This document shows, piece after piece, positions 1 to 6,471 of a DNA stretch of 13,189 bases. A program made the translations under genes and the position numbers. Origin of the DNA: Synergistaceae bacterium (GTDB lineage: Bacteria > Synergistota > Synergistia > Synergistales > Aminobacteriaceae); the NCBI GenBank assembly GCA_017458545.1, contig JAFTBA010000074.1, positions 1-13,189 of the forward strand, read 5' to 3'. The notes under the pieces are model-generated. The model was not told the DNA's origin, searched no databases, and saw nothing but the letters and a program-made list of their open reading frames with translations. The first letter of the stretch is position 1; each line of letters begins with the position of its first letter.

Positions 1-568
1 CAGCACCTATTGCCGTCCAGAAGTCCATATGGTTCTTGTTCTCCATCGTACGAATCTGAAGTTTTGCGAAGTCCGAAAGGGTCTGCAAATCCTTATTGGC
101 CGTTGCGAGTCTGTATGTTGCGTTCTGCATGAAGCCTAAAAGGTGAAGACCTGCCTTCTCGTAAGCAGCTGACATCTTTTTGTGGAACTCAGAGTCGCCG
201 TTAAGCACCTTGTCAATCGTATCGCCGTCATATCTTGCGAACACCATCGGCAAATCGAACACTGCCATCTCAGGAATGAATGACACTATCGGGGCTGTCT
301 GGCATACTGTTATAGCGATGTAACCCTTCTGTGCCTGACGGAGCAAATCCGCGTCGCCTCCGAGTTCACCGTTGGGGAAGTAGTCGATAACCAGTCCGCA
401 GTTTGCATCTTTAACTTTCTGCTGAATGAGCTGTGCAAATACCTGACCTGCTGCGCCTTTCGCTGTAGTGTCGGCGGTAACAAGCCACGTTTCATCAAAT
501 TCTGACGCTCCGAACGCGCACGTACTGAGCGCAATTACTGCCATAAGGGCAATGATAAATTTCTTCAT
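1..568 (-). CDS. dctP: TRAP transporter substrate-binding protein, DctP family (C-terminus cut by window edge)
   Basis: Periplasmic binding protein that captures a carboxylate ligand and hands it to the QM membrane subunits. The visible 189 residues start with a signal peptide (MKKF, hydrophobic stretch to about residue 20; cleavage near AFG-A). The body matches the DctP fold: FPNGELGGDADLLRQAQKG at about 64-82, FDLPMVF at 104-110, then IRTMENK at 172-178. R173 is in the position of the family arginine that salt-bridges the ligand carboxylate, followed by a conserved asparagine, N177. The start is ATG at 568-566. Its ribosome binding site AGGAGG overlaps the TAG stop of the upstream dctM gene, so the two are probably translationally coupled. 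It is the last visible gene of the minus-strand operon; the binding protein comes after Q and M. The ligand cannot be read from this part. LSTC at 14-17 is a poor lipobox, so a soluble protein is more likely than a lipoprotein. Confidence 0.93.
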   Translation of the reverse strand, partial: MKKFIIALMAVIALSTCAFGASEFDETWLVTADTTAKGAAGQVFAQLIQQKVKDANCGLVIDYFPNGELGGDADLLRQAQKGYIAITVCQTAPIVSFIPEMAVFDLPMVFARYDGDTIDKVLNGDSEFHKKMSAAYEKAGLHLLGFMQNATYRLATANKDLQTLSDFAKLQIRTMENKNHMDFWTAIGA

Positions 569-580
569 GATTTCACCCTC

Positions 581-1882
581 CTAATATGCAAGCCATGTGC
601 TGATTGTCGGAATGTAAACAATCATTGCCAATGACAGAAGGAATGCCACTATAAACGGGAATGCTCTCTTGGCAACGTCCATAGGCTGATCCTGAGAGAT
701 GTTGCCCGCAACGAAAAGGTCAAGTCCGAACGGAGGTGTCGCAAGTCCTATTGACAGGCAGCATACCAGTACTACACCGAAATGCACTTCGTCAACGCCG
801 AGCATCTTAACAGCCGGTAAAAGCACAGGTGCAAGAATGATGATTGCAGGGCCGGTGTCCATAATCATGCCGAGTATTAAGAAGATTATCGTGCAGATTG
901 TGAGGACTGATGTTGCGCTGTGGAAGTTGTTGAGAATGAAATCCTGTACTGCGCTGGTTGCATGAGTGAGTGATAACACGCGCCCGAATGCCGTTGCGAA
1001 TGCAAGTATGAACGCTAAACCGCCGTAAGTTTTCACCGAGCCGGTAAGGAACGCAGGAAGTGCCGAGAACTTAATCGTGCGTTCGATGAATAAGCAGACG
1101 ATGATAGCGTAGAAGACCGAAACAACTGCCGCTTCCGTAGGCGTGAAGAACCCCGAATATATACCGCCGAGAATGATAACAGGACACATCAAAGCCCAGA
1201 ATGAATCTTTGAACAGCGGCCAGAAACCGTTTGCACTGATTTCATCGAGACGGATTTTTGTCTTCCTGTCAATCTCTGCTTTGCCGTCCCTGTTGGTCAT
1301 GCAGTAGAACACGGCATAGATCATGAGGAACAGGCCGATTAATATTCCGGGAAAGACTCCGCCCAAGAACAATTTGCCCGTTGAAACGCCCGTTGCCAGC
1401 GAGTAAAGCACGAACGGTATCGACGGCGGAATGATGACTCCGAGTCCTCCTGCAACTGCAATCAATCCGGCTGCCCAAGTCTTGTTGTAACCCAAATCAA
1501 CCATGAACGGTATGCACATTGCGCCGACAGCCGCCGTTGTTGCGGGGCCTGAACCTGAGATTGCTCCGTAGACCAGACAGGTTAAAACGACTGCGCACGG
1601 AACGCCTCCCGTAAATCTTCCGACGAAGTACGAGAAGAAGTTGAACAGTTTTTTGGAGATACCGCCCTCAGCCATTATGACTCCGCCGAGAATGAACAGA
1701 GGTACTGCGAGAATGGGCGTTGAGTTTGCGCCCGACAAAGTGTTGTCGACTATCTGGGGAATGACTCCGCCTCTTGCCATCATCAGAATGGGAGCGATAG
1801 AGCCGAGTATCATACTCACTCCGATAGGTATTGAGAGAATAATTGCTACAAGGAATACTACGAATACGAGTAACGCTGCCAT
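581..1882 (-). CDS. dctM: TRAP transporter large permease subunit, DctM family
   Basis: Large membrane subunit of a tripartite ATP-independent periplasmic transporter; it forms the sodium-driven transport channel in the inner membrane. Its 433 residues are the usual family length and hydrophobic throughout, consistent with about 12 membrane segments. Family landmarks are visible: LVYGAISGSGPATTAAVGA around 103-121, then GVIIPPSIPFVLYSLATG and the following FLGGVFPG near 148-176. In the second half, GFFTPTEAAVVSVFYA and the late GLATPPFGLDLFVA repeat the same P-rich re-entrant-loop signature. The start ATG (1882-1880) lies 3 bases after the dctQ stop, and the TAG stop (583-581) lies inside the ribosome binding site of dctP, so the three genes are clearly one unit. 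Nothing appears truncated. Substrate specificity is not readable from this subunit. Confidence 0.97.
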   Translation of the reverse strand: MAALLVFVVFLVAIILSIPIGVSMILGSIAPILMMARGGVIPQIVDNTLSGANSTPILAVPLFILGGVIMAEGGISKKLFNFFSYFVGRFTGGVPCAVVLTCLVYGAISGSGPATTAAVGAMCIPFMVDLGYNKTWAAGLIAVAGGLGVIIPPSIPFVLYSLATGVSTGKLFLGGVFPGILIGLFLMIYAVFYCMTNRDGKAEIDRKTKIRLDEISANGFWPLFKDSFWALMCPVIILGGIYSGFFTPTEAAVVSVFYAIIVCLFIERTIKFSALPAFLTGSVKTYGGLAFILAFATAFGRVLSLTHATSAVQDFILNNFHSATSVLTICTIIFLILGMIMDTGPAIIILAPVLLPAVKMLGVDEVHFGVVLVCCLSIGLATPPFGLDLFVAGNISQDQPMDVAKRAFPFIVAFLLSLAMIVYIPTISTWLAY

Positions 1883-1885
1883 TGA

Positions 1886-2458
1886 TTACTTCGCCCCCTC
1901 TGCTGCCTGTGCTGCTTCAAGTTCCGCTTTAGCATCGAGCTGAGTCTGCTCAAGCGTGGTTAATTCCTTCTCGTTGAACTTGCTGAGATGGATAAAGAAC
2001 ATTTGTACTGCCCTTAACGCTCCGAGTGCGAACCCGAAAAGCCCTACGGCATACAGCCACCACATAGGCCAGTTCATAGCCGGTGAAGTTTCAGCTTTTG
2101 CGCCTTCGAGCATTTCACCTGCCGACCATTTGAGGCACTCGATTGAGTGATAAGCAAGCAGGGCCATGCAGGCAAAGACGATAACGTCAACACAAAGGTT
2201 GATTACTTTTCTCACGTTCTGTGGGAGAAGGTCAAGCACAACGCTGACCCTGAGCATATTGCTCTTCCTGATTGTGTAAGGAAGTGAGATGAATACGCTC
2301 ATAATCCACATGAAACGCGAAAACTCTTCAGCCCATGTTAAAGACTGAATGAACGGAATTTTCCTGACTATGACCTGAAGCATCATTACACATGAGATCA
2401 GTACCAGGAATATGACCATTAAGCACTCTTCAAAATGCTCGTCAAGCCATTTGAACAT
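1886..2458 (-). CDS. dctQ: TRAP transporter small permease subunit, DctQ family
   Basis: Small membrane subunit that pairs with DctM and contacts the binding protein. Its 190 residues contain four hydrophobic segments (about 13-31, 48-62, 87-104 and 130-152). The family motif TWAEEFSRFMWI at about 41-52 and the PYTIRKSNMLRV block after it are clear. The C-terminal tail (about 165-190) is an Ala/Glu-rich helix with no recognised function. The start is ATG at 2458, with a strong AAGGAGG site 10 bases upstream. The 109-base gap to the preceding HMG-CoA-lyase-like gene is the longest in the operon and holds a G-rich heptad array in the mRNA sense. Transcription may read through from the upstream metabolic genes; I see no convincing separate promoter in the gap. 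Gene order Q-M-P is one of several known TRAP orders. Confidence 0.95.
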   Translation of the reverse strand: MFKWLDEHFEECLMVIFLVLISCVMMLQVIVRKIPFIQSLTWAEEFSRFMWIMSVFISLPYTIRKSNMLRVSVVLDLLPQNVRKVINLCVDVIVFACMALLAYHSIECLKWSAGEMLEGAKAETSPAMNWPMWWLYAVGLFGFALGALRAVQMFFIHLSKFNEKELTTLEQTQLDAKAELEAAQAAEGAK

Positions 2459-2522
2459 GAAAATGATTCCTCCTTGTTTTTTTTAGCGGTAAAGAGCCCG
2501 GAATTAAGGGGGATTAATTTTT

Positions 2523-2560
2523 CCCTATACCCTATACCCTAACCCCTAAGCCCTATACCC
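2523..2560 (-). repeat. G-rich 7-base-period array (G-quadruplex pattern), copy 1
   Basis: On the plus strand this is a run of CCC/CCCC tracts at 2523, 2530, 2537, 2543, 2551 and 2558, spaced by TATA, TATA, TAA, TAAG and TATA. The minus strand, which is the mRNA sense here, therefore reads GGGTATA-like heptads with six G-tracts and loops of 3-4 bases, well inside the usual G3+N1-7 quadruplex pattern. It starts 7 bases after the TAA stop of the HMG-CoA-lyase-like gene and sits before dctQ. The period of 7 cannot stay in one reading frame, so it is not coding. It may pause polymerase, stabilise the upstream mRNA end or lower read-through to the transporter genes; these roles are inference. Confidence 0.8.
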
Positions 2561-2567
2561 TGTTCAC

Positions 2568-3497
2568 TTATTCCGCCTGTGAGGCTATGAGGTCTTTCGA
2601 CCTTCCTGCCCTCAGTACATAGCTGTCGAGGCCGTGCCCTAAAAGTTCGCTGACCTTGCGCGACAGTGCCATGACTTTTACGACATCGATTCCCGTAACT
2701 ATTCCCATTTCGTCCATCATGTTGATTACATCTTCGGACGAAATATTACCTGCCGCTCCGGGGACAAACGGACAGCCTCCGAGTCCTCCGAACGAGGCAT
2801 CAAAGCGAGTCATTCCTGCCTGCATTGCAGCGAGAATGTTAGCCATTGCCGCGCCTCTTGTGTTGTGGAAATGTAACCACCATGAAGCCTGAGGATATTT
2901 CTCGCGGACGTGGCTGCATAAATCGTAGACCTGATTCGGAACTGCCTGCCCTGAAGCGTCTGACAGTGAAATCTCATCGATACCTACCTTCAAATATGCC
3001 TCGATTATCGCGTCAACGTCCTCAACAGGAGTCCTTCCTTCCCACGGGGAAGCGTAAGGCATTGAGATTGAGCCTGAAATTTCGATGTTGTTCTCTTTGG
3101 CCATCTTCACGCAGTCGGCAAAACCTGCAACGCTCTCTTCAGGTGTCCTGTTGAGATTCTTGAGGTTGTGCATACGGCTGGCTGAAACATTAAGTTTAAC
3201 CTTTTTGCATCCGCAGTCGATAGCTCTCTGAACTCCGCGGGTGTTGGGGATTAATGCGCGGAGTTCGACATCATCAGGTACTTCACCGATACGCTTGAAA
3301 ATTTCATCGGTGTCGGCCATCTGAGGAACTTTCTTAGGGTGCATGAACGAGCCTACTTCAATTACCTTGTAGCCCGCATCAATGAACCCTCTCAGTAACG
3401 CTACTTTGTCATCGGTTGACGGAATGACCTTCTCATTCTGGAGGCCGTCCCTTAAACCGACTTCACAGATTGAAACTTTTTCGGGTAAATTCATCAT
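2568..3497 (-). CDS. HMG-CoA lyase-family (DRE-TIM metallolyase) enzyme
   Basis: Cytoplasmic aldolase-type lyase; the classical reaction splits 3-hydroxy-3-methylglutaryl-CoA into acetyl-CoA and acetoacetate with a divalent metal. The 309 residues form one HMGL-like TIM barrel. Visible are the N-terminal EVGLRDGLQN (R16, D17), EVGSFMHPKKVPQMAD at 47-62, the metal-binding pair in LHFHNTRG (H209, H211) and the active-site loop GGLGGCPFVPG, whose cysteine is C242. The segment SMPYASPWEG at 145-154 differs from the CVFGCPYEG of well-known HMG-CoA lyases, so the acyl substrate may differ. The start is ATG ATG at 3497-3492; AGGAG at 3513-3509 lies inside the end of aroD. It follows aroD by 6 bases. 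Its place in a quinate/shikimate-type operon with no visible CoA-transferase is odd. Family assignment is firm, substrate open. Confidence 0.88.
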   Translation of the reverse strand: MMNLPEKVSICEVGLRDGLQNEKVIPSTDDKVALLRGFIDAGYKVIEVGSFMHPKKVPQMADTDEIFKRIGEVPDDVELRALIPNTRGVQRAIDCGCKKVKLNVSASRMHNLKNLNRTPEESVAGFADCVKMAKENNIEISGSISMPYASPWEGRTPVEDVDAIIEAYLKVGIDEISLSDASGQAVPNQVYDLCSHVREKYPQASWWLHFHNTRGAAMANILAAMQAGMTRFDASFGGLGGCPFVPGAAGNISSEDVINMMDEMGIVTGIDVVKVMALSRKVSELLGHGLDSYVLRAGRSKDLIASQAE

Positions 3498-3503
3498 TGT
3501 TTA

Positions 3504-4295
3504 TTATGCTCCTGCCTGTGCGTTGTGAATTTTTGTCAGCATGTCTTTCAGTTCGCCGACCTGAATCTGACCGGGTGCGCTCGCCTGACCTGCCGCTCCG
3601 AAAGTCATACATGAACCTGATAATTCACATGCAACTCTGCTCATCATTCCCAGAGGCCCCATTGAAATCGTCAGGAAAGGACGGTCAGTAACTTTCCCGA
3701 ACTCAACTGACGCTGAAATCACTGCTAACACGTCATCTTTCGACTTGGGCATAACGGCGGCTTTGGGAACGTCTGCACCTGCAGCTTTCTGGTTTTTGAG
3801 AGTCGTAACGATTTCGGAACTTGCAGGAGTTGCCGAGAAGTTATGACGTGAACCGACAACTAAGCAGCCTGCTTTGTGAATTTCCTCAACGAGCTTTGCG
3901 GAATAATTTGAGGCGTTAGCGTTCCAGTCTGTATTGCCCCAGAACATTTCAACGTCAACTAAATCTGCATAACCGCTCTGAGCTATTGCCTTGTTTGCCG
4001 CCTGATAATCCGCAAATGTCGGTGCAACTTCACCGCCTTCGGGCTTAGTGCGAATCGTGAAAAGAATCGGAATCTCTTTCAGCACACCGCGAAGATCTTT
4101 AACGGTCTCAAGCAGTTTGGGAGTGTTGAACAAATCCTCATAGAAATCCGCTCTCCATTCGACCAAATCCGCAGGGAGGTGCGTAATCTCTTCAGCCTTA
4201 GCGAGAATGTCAGCTTTTGTTTTTGCGACGATAGGGACGATTGTTTTGGGAACTCCTGCACCGAGTTCAACGCCCTTGATTTTCAGCGTATTCAT
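3504..4295 (-). CDS. aroD: 3-dehydroquinate dehydratase, type I
   Basis: Interconverts 3-dehydroquinate and 3-dehydroshikimate through a Schiff base on lysine; it serves the shikimate pathway or, in reverse context, quinate breakdown. The 263 residues match the class I length. The known active-site set is complete: E46 and R48 in VEWRADF, R82 in IRTKPEGG, H151 in GSRHNF, the Schiff-base K178 in VPKAAVMPKS, and R220 in GPLGMMSR, with the flexible GQASAPGQ loop at 236-243. The start ATG (4295-4293) is only 3 bases after the stop of the TIM-barrel gene and has just a weak TAGG in front, so coupled translation is likely. The 4079-4270 overlapping frame is a shadow. Clustering with a transporter and catabolic-looking enzymes, rather than with aroA, aroB, aroC or aroK, argues for a catabolic role, which is inference. 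Confidence 0.96.
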   Translation of the reverse strand: MNTLKIKGVELGAGVPKTIVPIVAKTKADILAKAEEITHLPADLVEWRADFYEDLFNTPKLLETVKDLRGVLKEIPILFTIRTKPEGGEVAPTFADYQAANKAIAQSGYADLVDVEMFWGNTDWNANASNYSAKLVEEIHKAGCLVVGSRHNFSATPASSEIVTTLKNQKAAGADVPKAAVMPKSKDDVLAVISASVEFGKVTDRPFLTISMGPLGMMSRVACELSGSCMTFGAAGQASAPGQIQVGELKDMLTKIHNAQAGA

Positions 4296-4298
4296 AGC

Positions 4299-5156
4299 CT
4301 AATCAATGCCGTTAGCGGCAAAATACTTCTTTGCAACGTCAAGGCACTGTTTAGCATGGCCTGCTACACCGCGTGCTTTGATTTCGGCAAGGTTGGGAAG
4401 CTCTATTGACAGGGGGATATTGGGCATAGCTTTCACCATGTCGGCAATAGCCATTGCGCCTTCGCCGGGGTACATTCTTCCCTCACGGGCAGTGAAGAGC
4501 ATAAGGTCGTCCTTGATGTTGTCGAGCACGGGATCGCCCTTAGGCATGTCCTCTGTTGCAGGACCTGCGGGTCCGTCGCAGAGGTGAATGAAGTTGAAAT
4601 ACTTGCGCGGAGTCCTTGCGAGTTCAGCACCTGTAACACCCGCGCGTCCTGCGTGGAGAGTGTCGACCATTACAAAAACATTGTCGCGCCCTAAGTCATC
4701 AATAAGCGTAATATCTTCCTGCAAATTTCTCACGCCTGCCCAGGGAAGGAACTCAATGTTGAATTTGAGTCCGAACTCTTTGGCCATGTCAGCGACTTTG
4801 CCGGCAGTCTCAGTGTACCATTTGCGGTCTCTGGTCCATACTGAACCGAGAACGTCAGTAGCTCCGAGTTTAGCGGCTGCCTCGAAAGCAGGTTTGTACT
4901 CGTTGATGTCGAGGTCCTTGCGTATACGGGCAAGCTCAATATCCATGAGGGGCATGTCGTACTCTTTGAGAGCAGCTTTGATGTCGTTGAAGAGCTTGGG
5001 GTCGTCCTGAGGAAGGAACGAGGGTTCGCCGGGAAGGTGCATAGGGATTGTGCGGAGGCTGACGAAATCGTAACCTGCTTCCTTTGCGATCTTAATCTGA
5101 TCCATAGGGTTAGTGCCGGGAATTGTGAGGTATGCTAACGAAAACTTACGTGCCAT
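4299..5156 (-). CDS. Sugar phosphate isomerase/epimerase-like TIM-barrel enzyme (AP endonuclease family 2 fold)
   Basis: Predicted cytoplasmic metal-dependent isomerase, epimerase or dehydratase of the xylose-isomerase-like superfamily. The 285 residues show the expected metal ligands at strand ends: E135 (NIEFLPW), D165 (VMVDTLHAGRAG), H191 (FIHLCDGPAG) and E252 (PLSIELPN), plus H168 and the PGEGAM loop at 230-235. 3-Dehydroshikimate dehydratases (AsbF/QuiC type) share this fold and would fit between aroD and the lyase, but their usual Glu-x-His after the first metal ligand is Glu-x-Leu here, so that call is only a hypothesis; an inosose-dehydratase-like or epimerase role is also possible. 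The start is ATG at 5156, with AAGGAG 11-12 bases before it. It follows aroE by 87 bases containing a hairpin and precedes aroD by 3 bases. Confidence 0.87.
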   Translation of the reverse strand: MARKFSLAYLTIPGTNPMDQIKIAKEAGYDFVSLRTIPMHLPGEPSFLPQDDPKLFNDIKAALKEYDMPLMDIELARIRKDLDINEYKPAFEAAAKLGATDVLGSVWTRDRKWYTETAGKVADMAKEFGLKFNIEFLPWAGVRNLQEDITLIDDLGRDNVFVMVDTLHAGRAGVTGAELARTPRKYFNFIHLCDGPAGPATEDMPKGDPVLDNIKDDLMLFTAREGRMYPGEGAMAIADMVKAMPNIPLSIELPNLAEIKARGVAGHAKQCLDVAKKYFAANGID

Positions 5157-5189
5157 TTGAAATGTTACTCCTTTCGTGTGAATAAACTG

Positions 5190-5232
5190 AATAAAAATTT
5201 TTGCTGACCCCTTCGTGAATGCGAGGGGGTCA
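5190..5232 (-). terminator. Intercistronic hairpin with T-tract: possible attenuator after the aroE-like gene
   Basis: The arms TGACCCC (5205-5211) and GGGGTCA (5226-5232) are perfectly complementary and extended by TCG/CGA, with a 6-base loop. In the minus-strand transcript one stem position is a C-A mismatch. The hairpin is followed by GCAAAAATTTTTATT, so a T5 run begins about 8 bases after the stem. That is weaker than a classic intrinsic terminator and suits partial termination or RNA processing between the first and second genes of the operon. In the plus sense the stem is slightly better (G-U instead of C-A), but no T-tract follows. Confidence 0.5.
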
Positions 5233-5243
5233 ACAGGACTGAA

Positions 5244-6122
5244 TTACTTTCCTTCTTTTTCCTTCATGATTGTCTCAAGGGTCTGGCGCATTACATCAAG
5301 CGGTACAGCTTTTCCGCCTGTCCATAACTGAATCTGGCGGAGTCCCTGATAGAGCGACATGCCAAGTCCGTTAATGGTCATGCAGCCGACTTCAGCGGCT
5401 TCCTTGAGGAAACGCGTAGTGGCAGGGTTGTATGTAGCATCGAAGCAAATGTGAGAGGGTTTGAGGAATTTCTTGTCGACGCAGGTATATTCTTCTTTGC
5501 CTTTCATGCCGAGACCTGAGAGGTTGAGGATAATGTCTGTCTCATCGAGAGCTTTAGCGATTCCTGCTTCATCTGCTGCTCTTACGGGAACGCAAACACC
5601 GGGATAGAACTTGTTGATTTCCGCGCTGAGTGTCTCGCATTTTTCCGAACGTGAAGAGATGTAAATTTTCTTTGCGCCCTCTTCAGCGAGTTCGAGACAT
5701 ACTGACCTGCCTGTACCGCCTGCACCGAATGAGAACATTACTTTGCCTTTGATGACGCAGTTATGCTCTTTGATGTCGCGGAGTGCTCCGTAACCGTCAG
5801 TGTTATAGCCGACGAGTTTGCCTGATTCGGTTTTAACGACAGTGTTAGAGCTTCCGATTTTTTTGCAGAGGGGATCGAGGTCATCGAGGTACTGCATGAC
5901 GGCTTCTTTGTTTGGTTTTGTGACGGCGCAGCCCAAGAACGTGGGCATGTAGCGGATACCGTCAATGATTTCCTTGAGGTGTGTGCTGTCTGCCTCGCAG
6001 TAGCAATAGACCATGTTGAAACCTGCTGCCTGATAAGCCGAGTTCTGCATTCTTGCTGCGAACGACTGGCTCAGAGGTGTTCCGATGAGTGCAATGAGTC
6101 TGCTGTTAATATCAATCTGCAT
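5244..6122 (-). CDS. aroE: Shikimate/quinate dehydrogenase family protein (AroE-like)
   Basis: NAD(P)-dependent oxidoreductase that interconverts shikimate and 3-dehydroshikimate, or quinate and 3-dehydroquinate. In the N-terminal substrate domain, GTPLSQSFAA (S18, S20) matches the two carboxylate-binding serines. K72 in AVTKPNKE is the catalytic lysine, N93 lies in SSNTVV, and D109 in GYNTDGYG is the catalytic aspartate. The C-terminal Rossmann domain has FGAGGTG at 132-138. After its second strand comes SSRSEK rather than an acidic residue, which fits NADP slightly better. Q259 in GMSLYQG is also conserved. The usual N in NVTxPxK is A here, so substrate preference may be shifted. The 292 residues are slightly longer than AroE of E. 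coli. The start is ATG at 6122, with AGGAG 10 bases before it. It is the first gene of the operon and is preceded by a good promoter. Confidence 0.92.
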   Translation of the reverse strand: MQIDINSRLIALIGTPLSQSFAARMQNSAYQAAGFNMVYCYCEADSTHLKEIIDGIRYMPTFLGCAVTKPNKEAVMQYLDDLDPLCKKIGSSNTVVKTESGKLVGYNTDGYGALRDIKEHNCVIKGKVMFSFGAGGTGRSVCLELAEEGAKKIYISSRSEKCETLSAEINKFYPGVCVPVRAADEAGIAKALDETDIILNLSGLGMKGKEEYTCVDKKFLKPSHICFDATYNPATTRFLKEAAEVGCMTINGLGMSLYQGLRQIQLWTGGKAVPLDVMRQTLETIMKEKEGK

Positions 6123-6182
6123 ACTGAAAACGCTCCTGACATATAAAATTTTTTGGTGTAGATGTTTTAATTGAACGTGATA

Positions 6183-6211
6183 ATTTTATTCACAGAAAAT
6201 ATATATTGCAA
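6183..6211 (-). promoter_or_regulatory. Promoter for the aroE-like/aroD/TRAP operon
   Basis: Read on the minus strand, TTGCAA (6211-6206) is followed after exactly 17 bases by TAAAAT (6188-6183). The -35 matches 4 of 6 consensus bases and the -10 matches 5 of 6, in a very AT-rich setting. Transcription would begin near 6176, giving a leader of about 54 bases before the ATG at 6122. Confidence 0.6.
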
Positions 6212-6259
6212 ACATAATTTTACTGGGATTTTTGCGGAAGACAAAAAAAATTTGACCGT

Positions 6260-6282
6260 CTGCCGAAATTAATTCGGTGCAG
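6260..6282. promoter_or_regulatory. Small palindrome, possible operator
   Basis: CCGAA and TTCGG flank an ATTAA loop, and outer CTG and CAG extend the symmetry with a 2-base bulge. It lies about 50 bases upstream of the minus-strand -35 box, where an activator would bind, and about 36 bases upstream of the plus-strand -35. The minus-strand side continues into a T8 run about 11 bases on, so a weak terminator-like structure is the alternative. No regulator gene is in view. Confidence 0.35.
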
Positions 6283-6408
6283 AATTTATTTACTGAATTT
6301 TTTTTTAGTTTCTTTGCTTGTTAAACTCACATCAAAAATGTAGAATTTCATTATCTGCCCAAATAACGAGAATTAAAATTGGGATTAGCATAAAAGTAAT
6401 TCTGCACC
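6276..6408. repeat. 11-base inverted repeat pair flanking the rny promoter
   Basis: GGTGCAGAATT at 6276-6286 recurs as its exact reverse complement AATTCTGCACC at 6398-6408. The pair encloses 111 bases that contain the rny promoter. The symmetry does not extend outside the 11 bases and no target duplication is visible, so a pair of protein-binding half sites is as plausible as a degenerate small mobile element. Confidence 0.4.
6318..6346 (+). promoter_or_regulatory. Promoter for rny-ymdB
   Basis: TTGTTA (6318-6323) and TAGAAT (6341-6346) are separated by 17 bases; the matches to consensus are 4 of 6 and 5 of 6. Transcription would start near 6353, giving a leader of about 119 bases before the preferred ATG at 6472. 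Other AT-rich hexamers nearby fit less well. Confidence 0.5.
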
Positions 6409-6471
6409 CCTTCTTTTTTTGGGAATATAAATTCATTGATTAACTTTGACAGAAAGGATAACGAATATATT

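Larger units (their letters stand above)
6123..6471. other. Divergent AT-rich control region between the aroE-like operon and rny
   Basis: No credible gene lies in this stretch, which is much richer in A+T than the flanking genes, with several T- and A-tracts. It holds one sigma70-type promoter for each direction (listed separately), a small palindrome at 6260-6282 and an 11-base inverted pair at 6276-6286 and 6398-6408. No riboswitch or RNA gene is recognised. The interval runs to the preferred rny start at 6472. Confidence 0.7.

Noticed and set aside
2846..3154. Plus-strand reading frames opposite the HMGL-like, aroD, TIM-barrel and rny genes
   Set aside because: They lack ribosome binding sites and recognisable motifs and lie fully opposite genes with complete family signatures; they are shadows.
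6276..6408. Small inverted-repeat transposable element in the divergent region
   Set aside because: The inverted ends are only 11 bases, no target-site duplication is visible and nothing internal supports mobility, so it is kept only as an inverted repeat.
6436..6471. TTG start for RNase Y adding 12 residues
   Set aside because: The added residues are polar and precede the membrane anchor, which normally starts RNase Y, and the upstream sequence has no ribosome binding site; ATG at 6472 is preferred.
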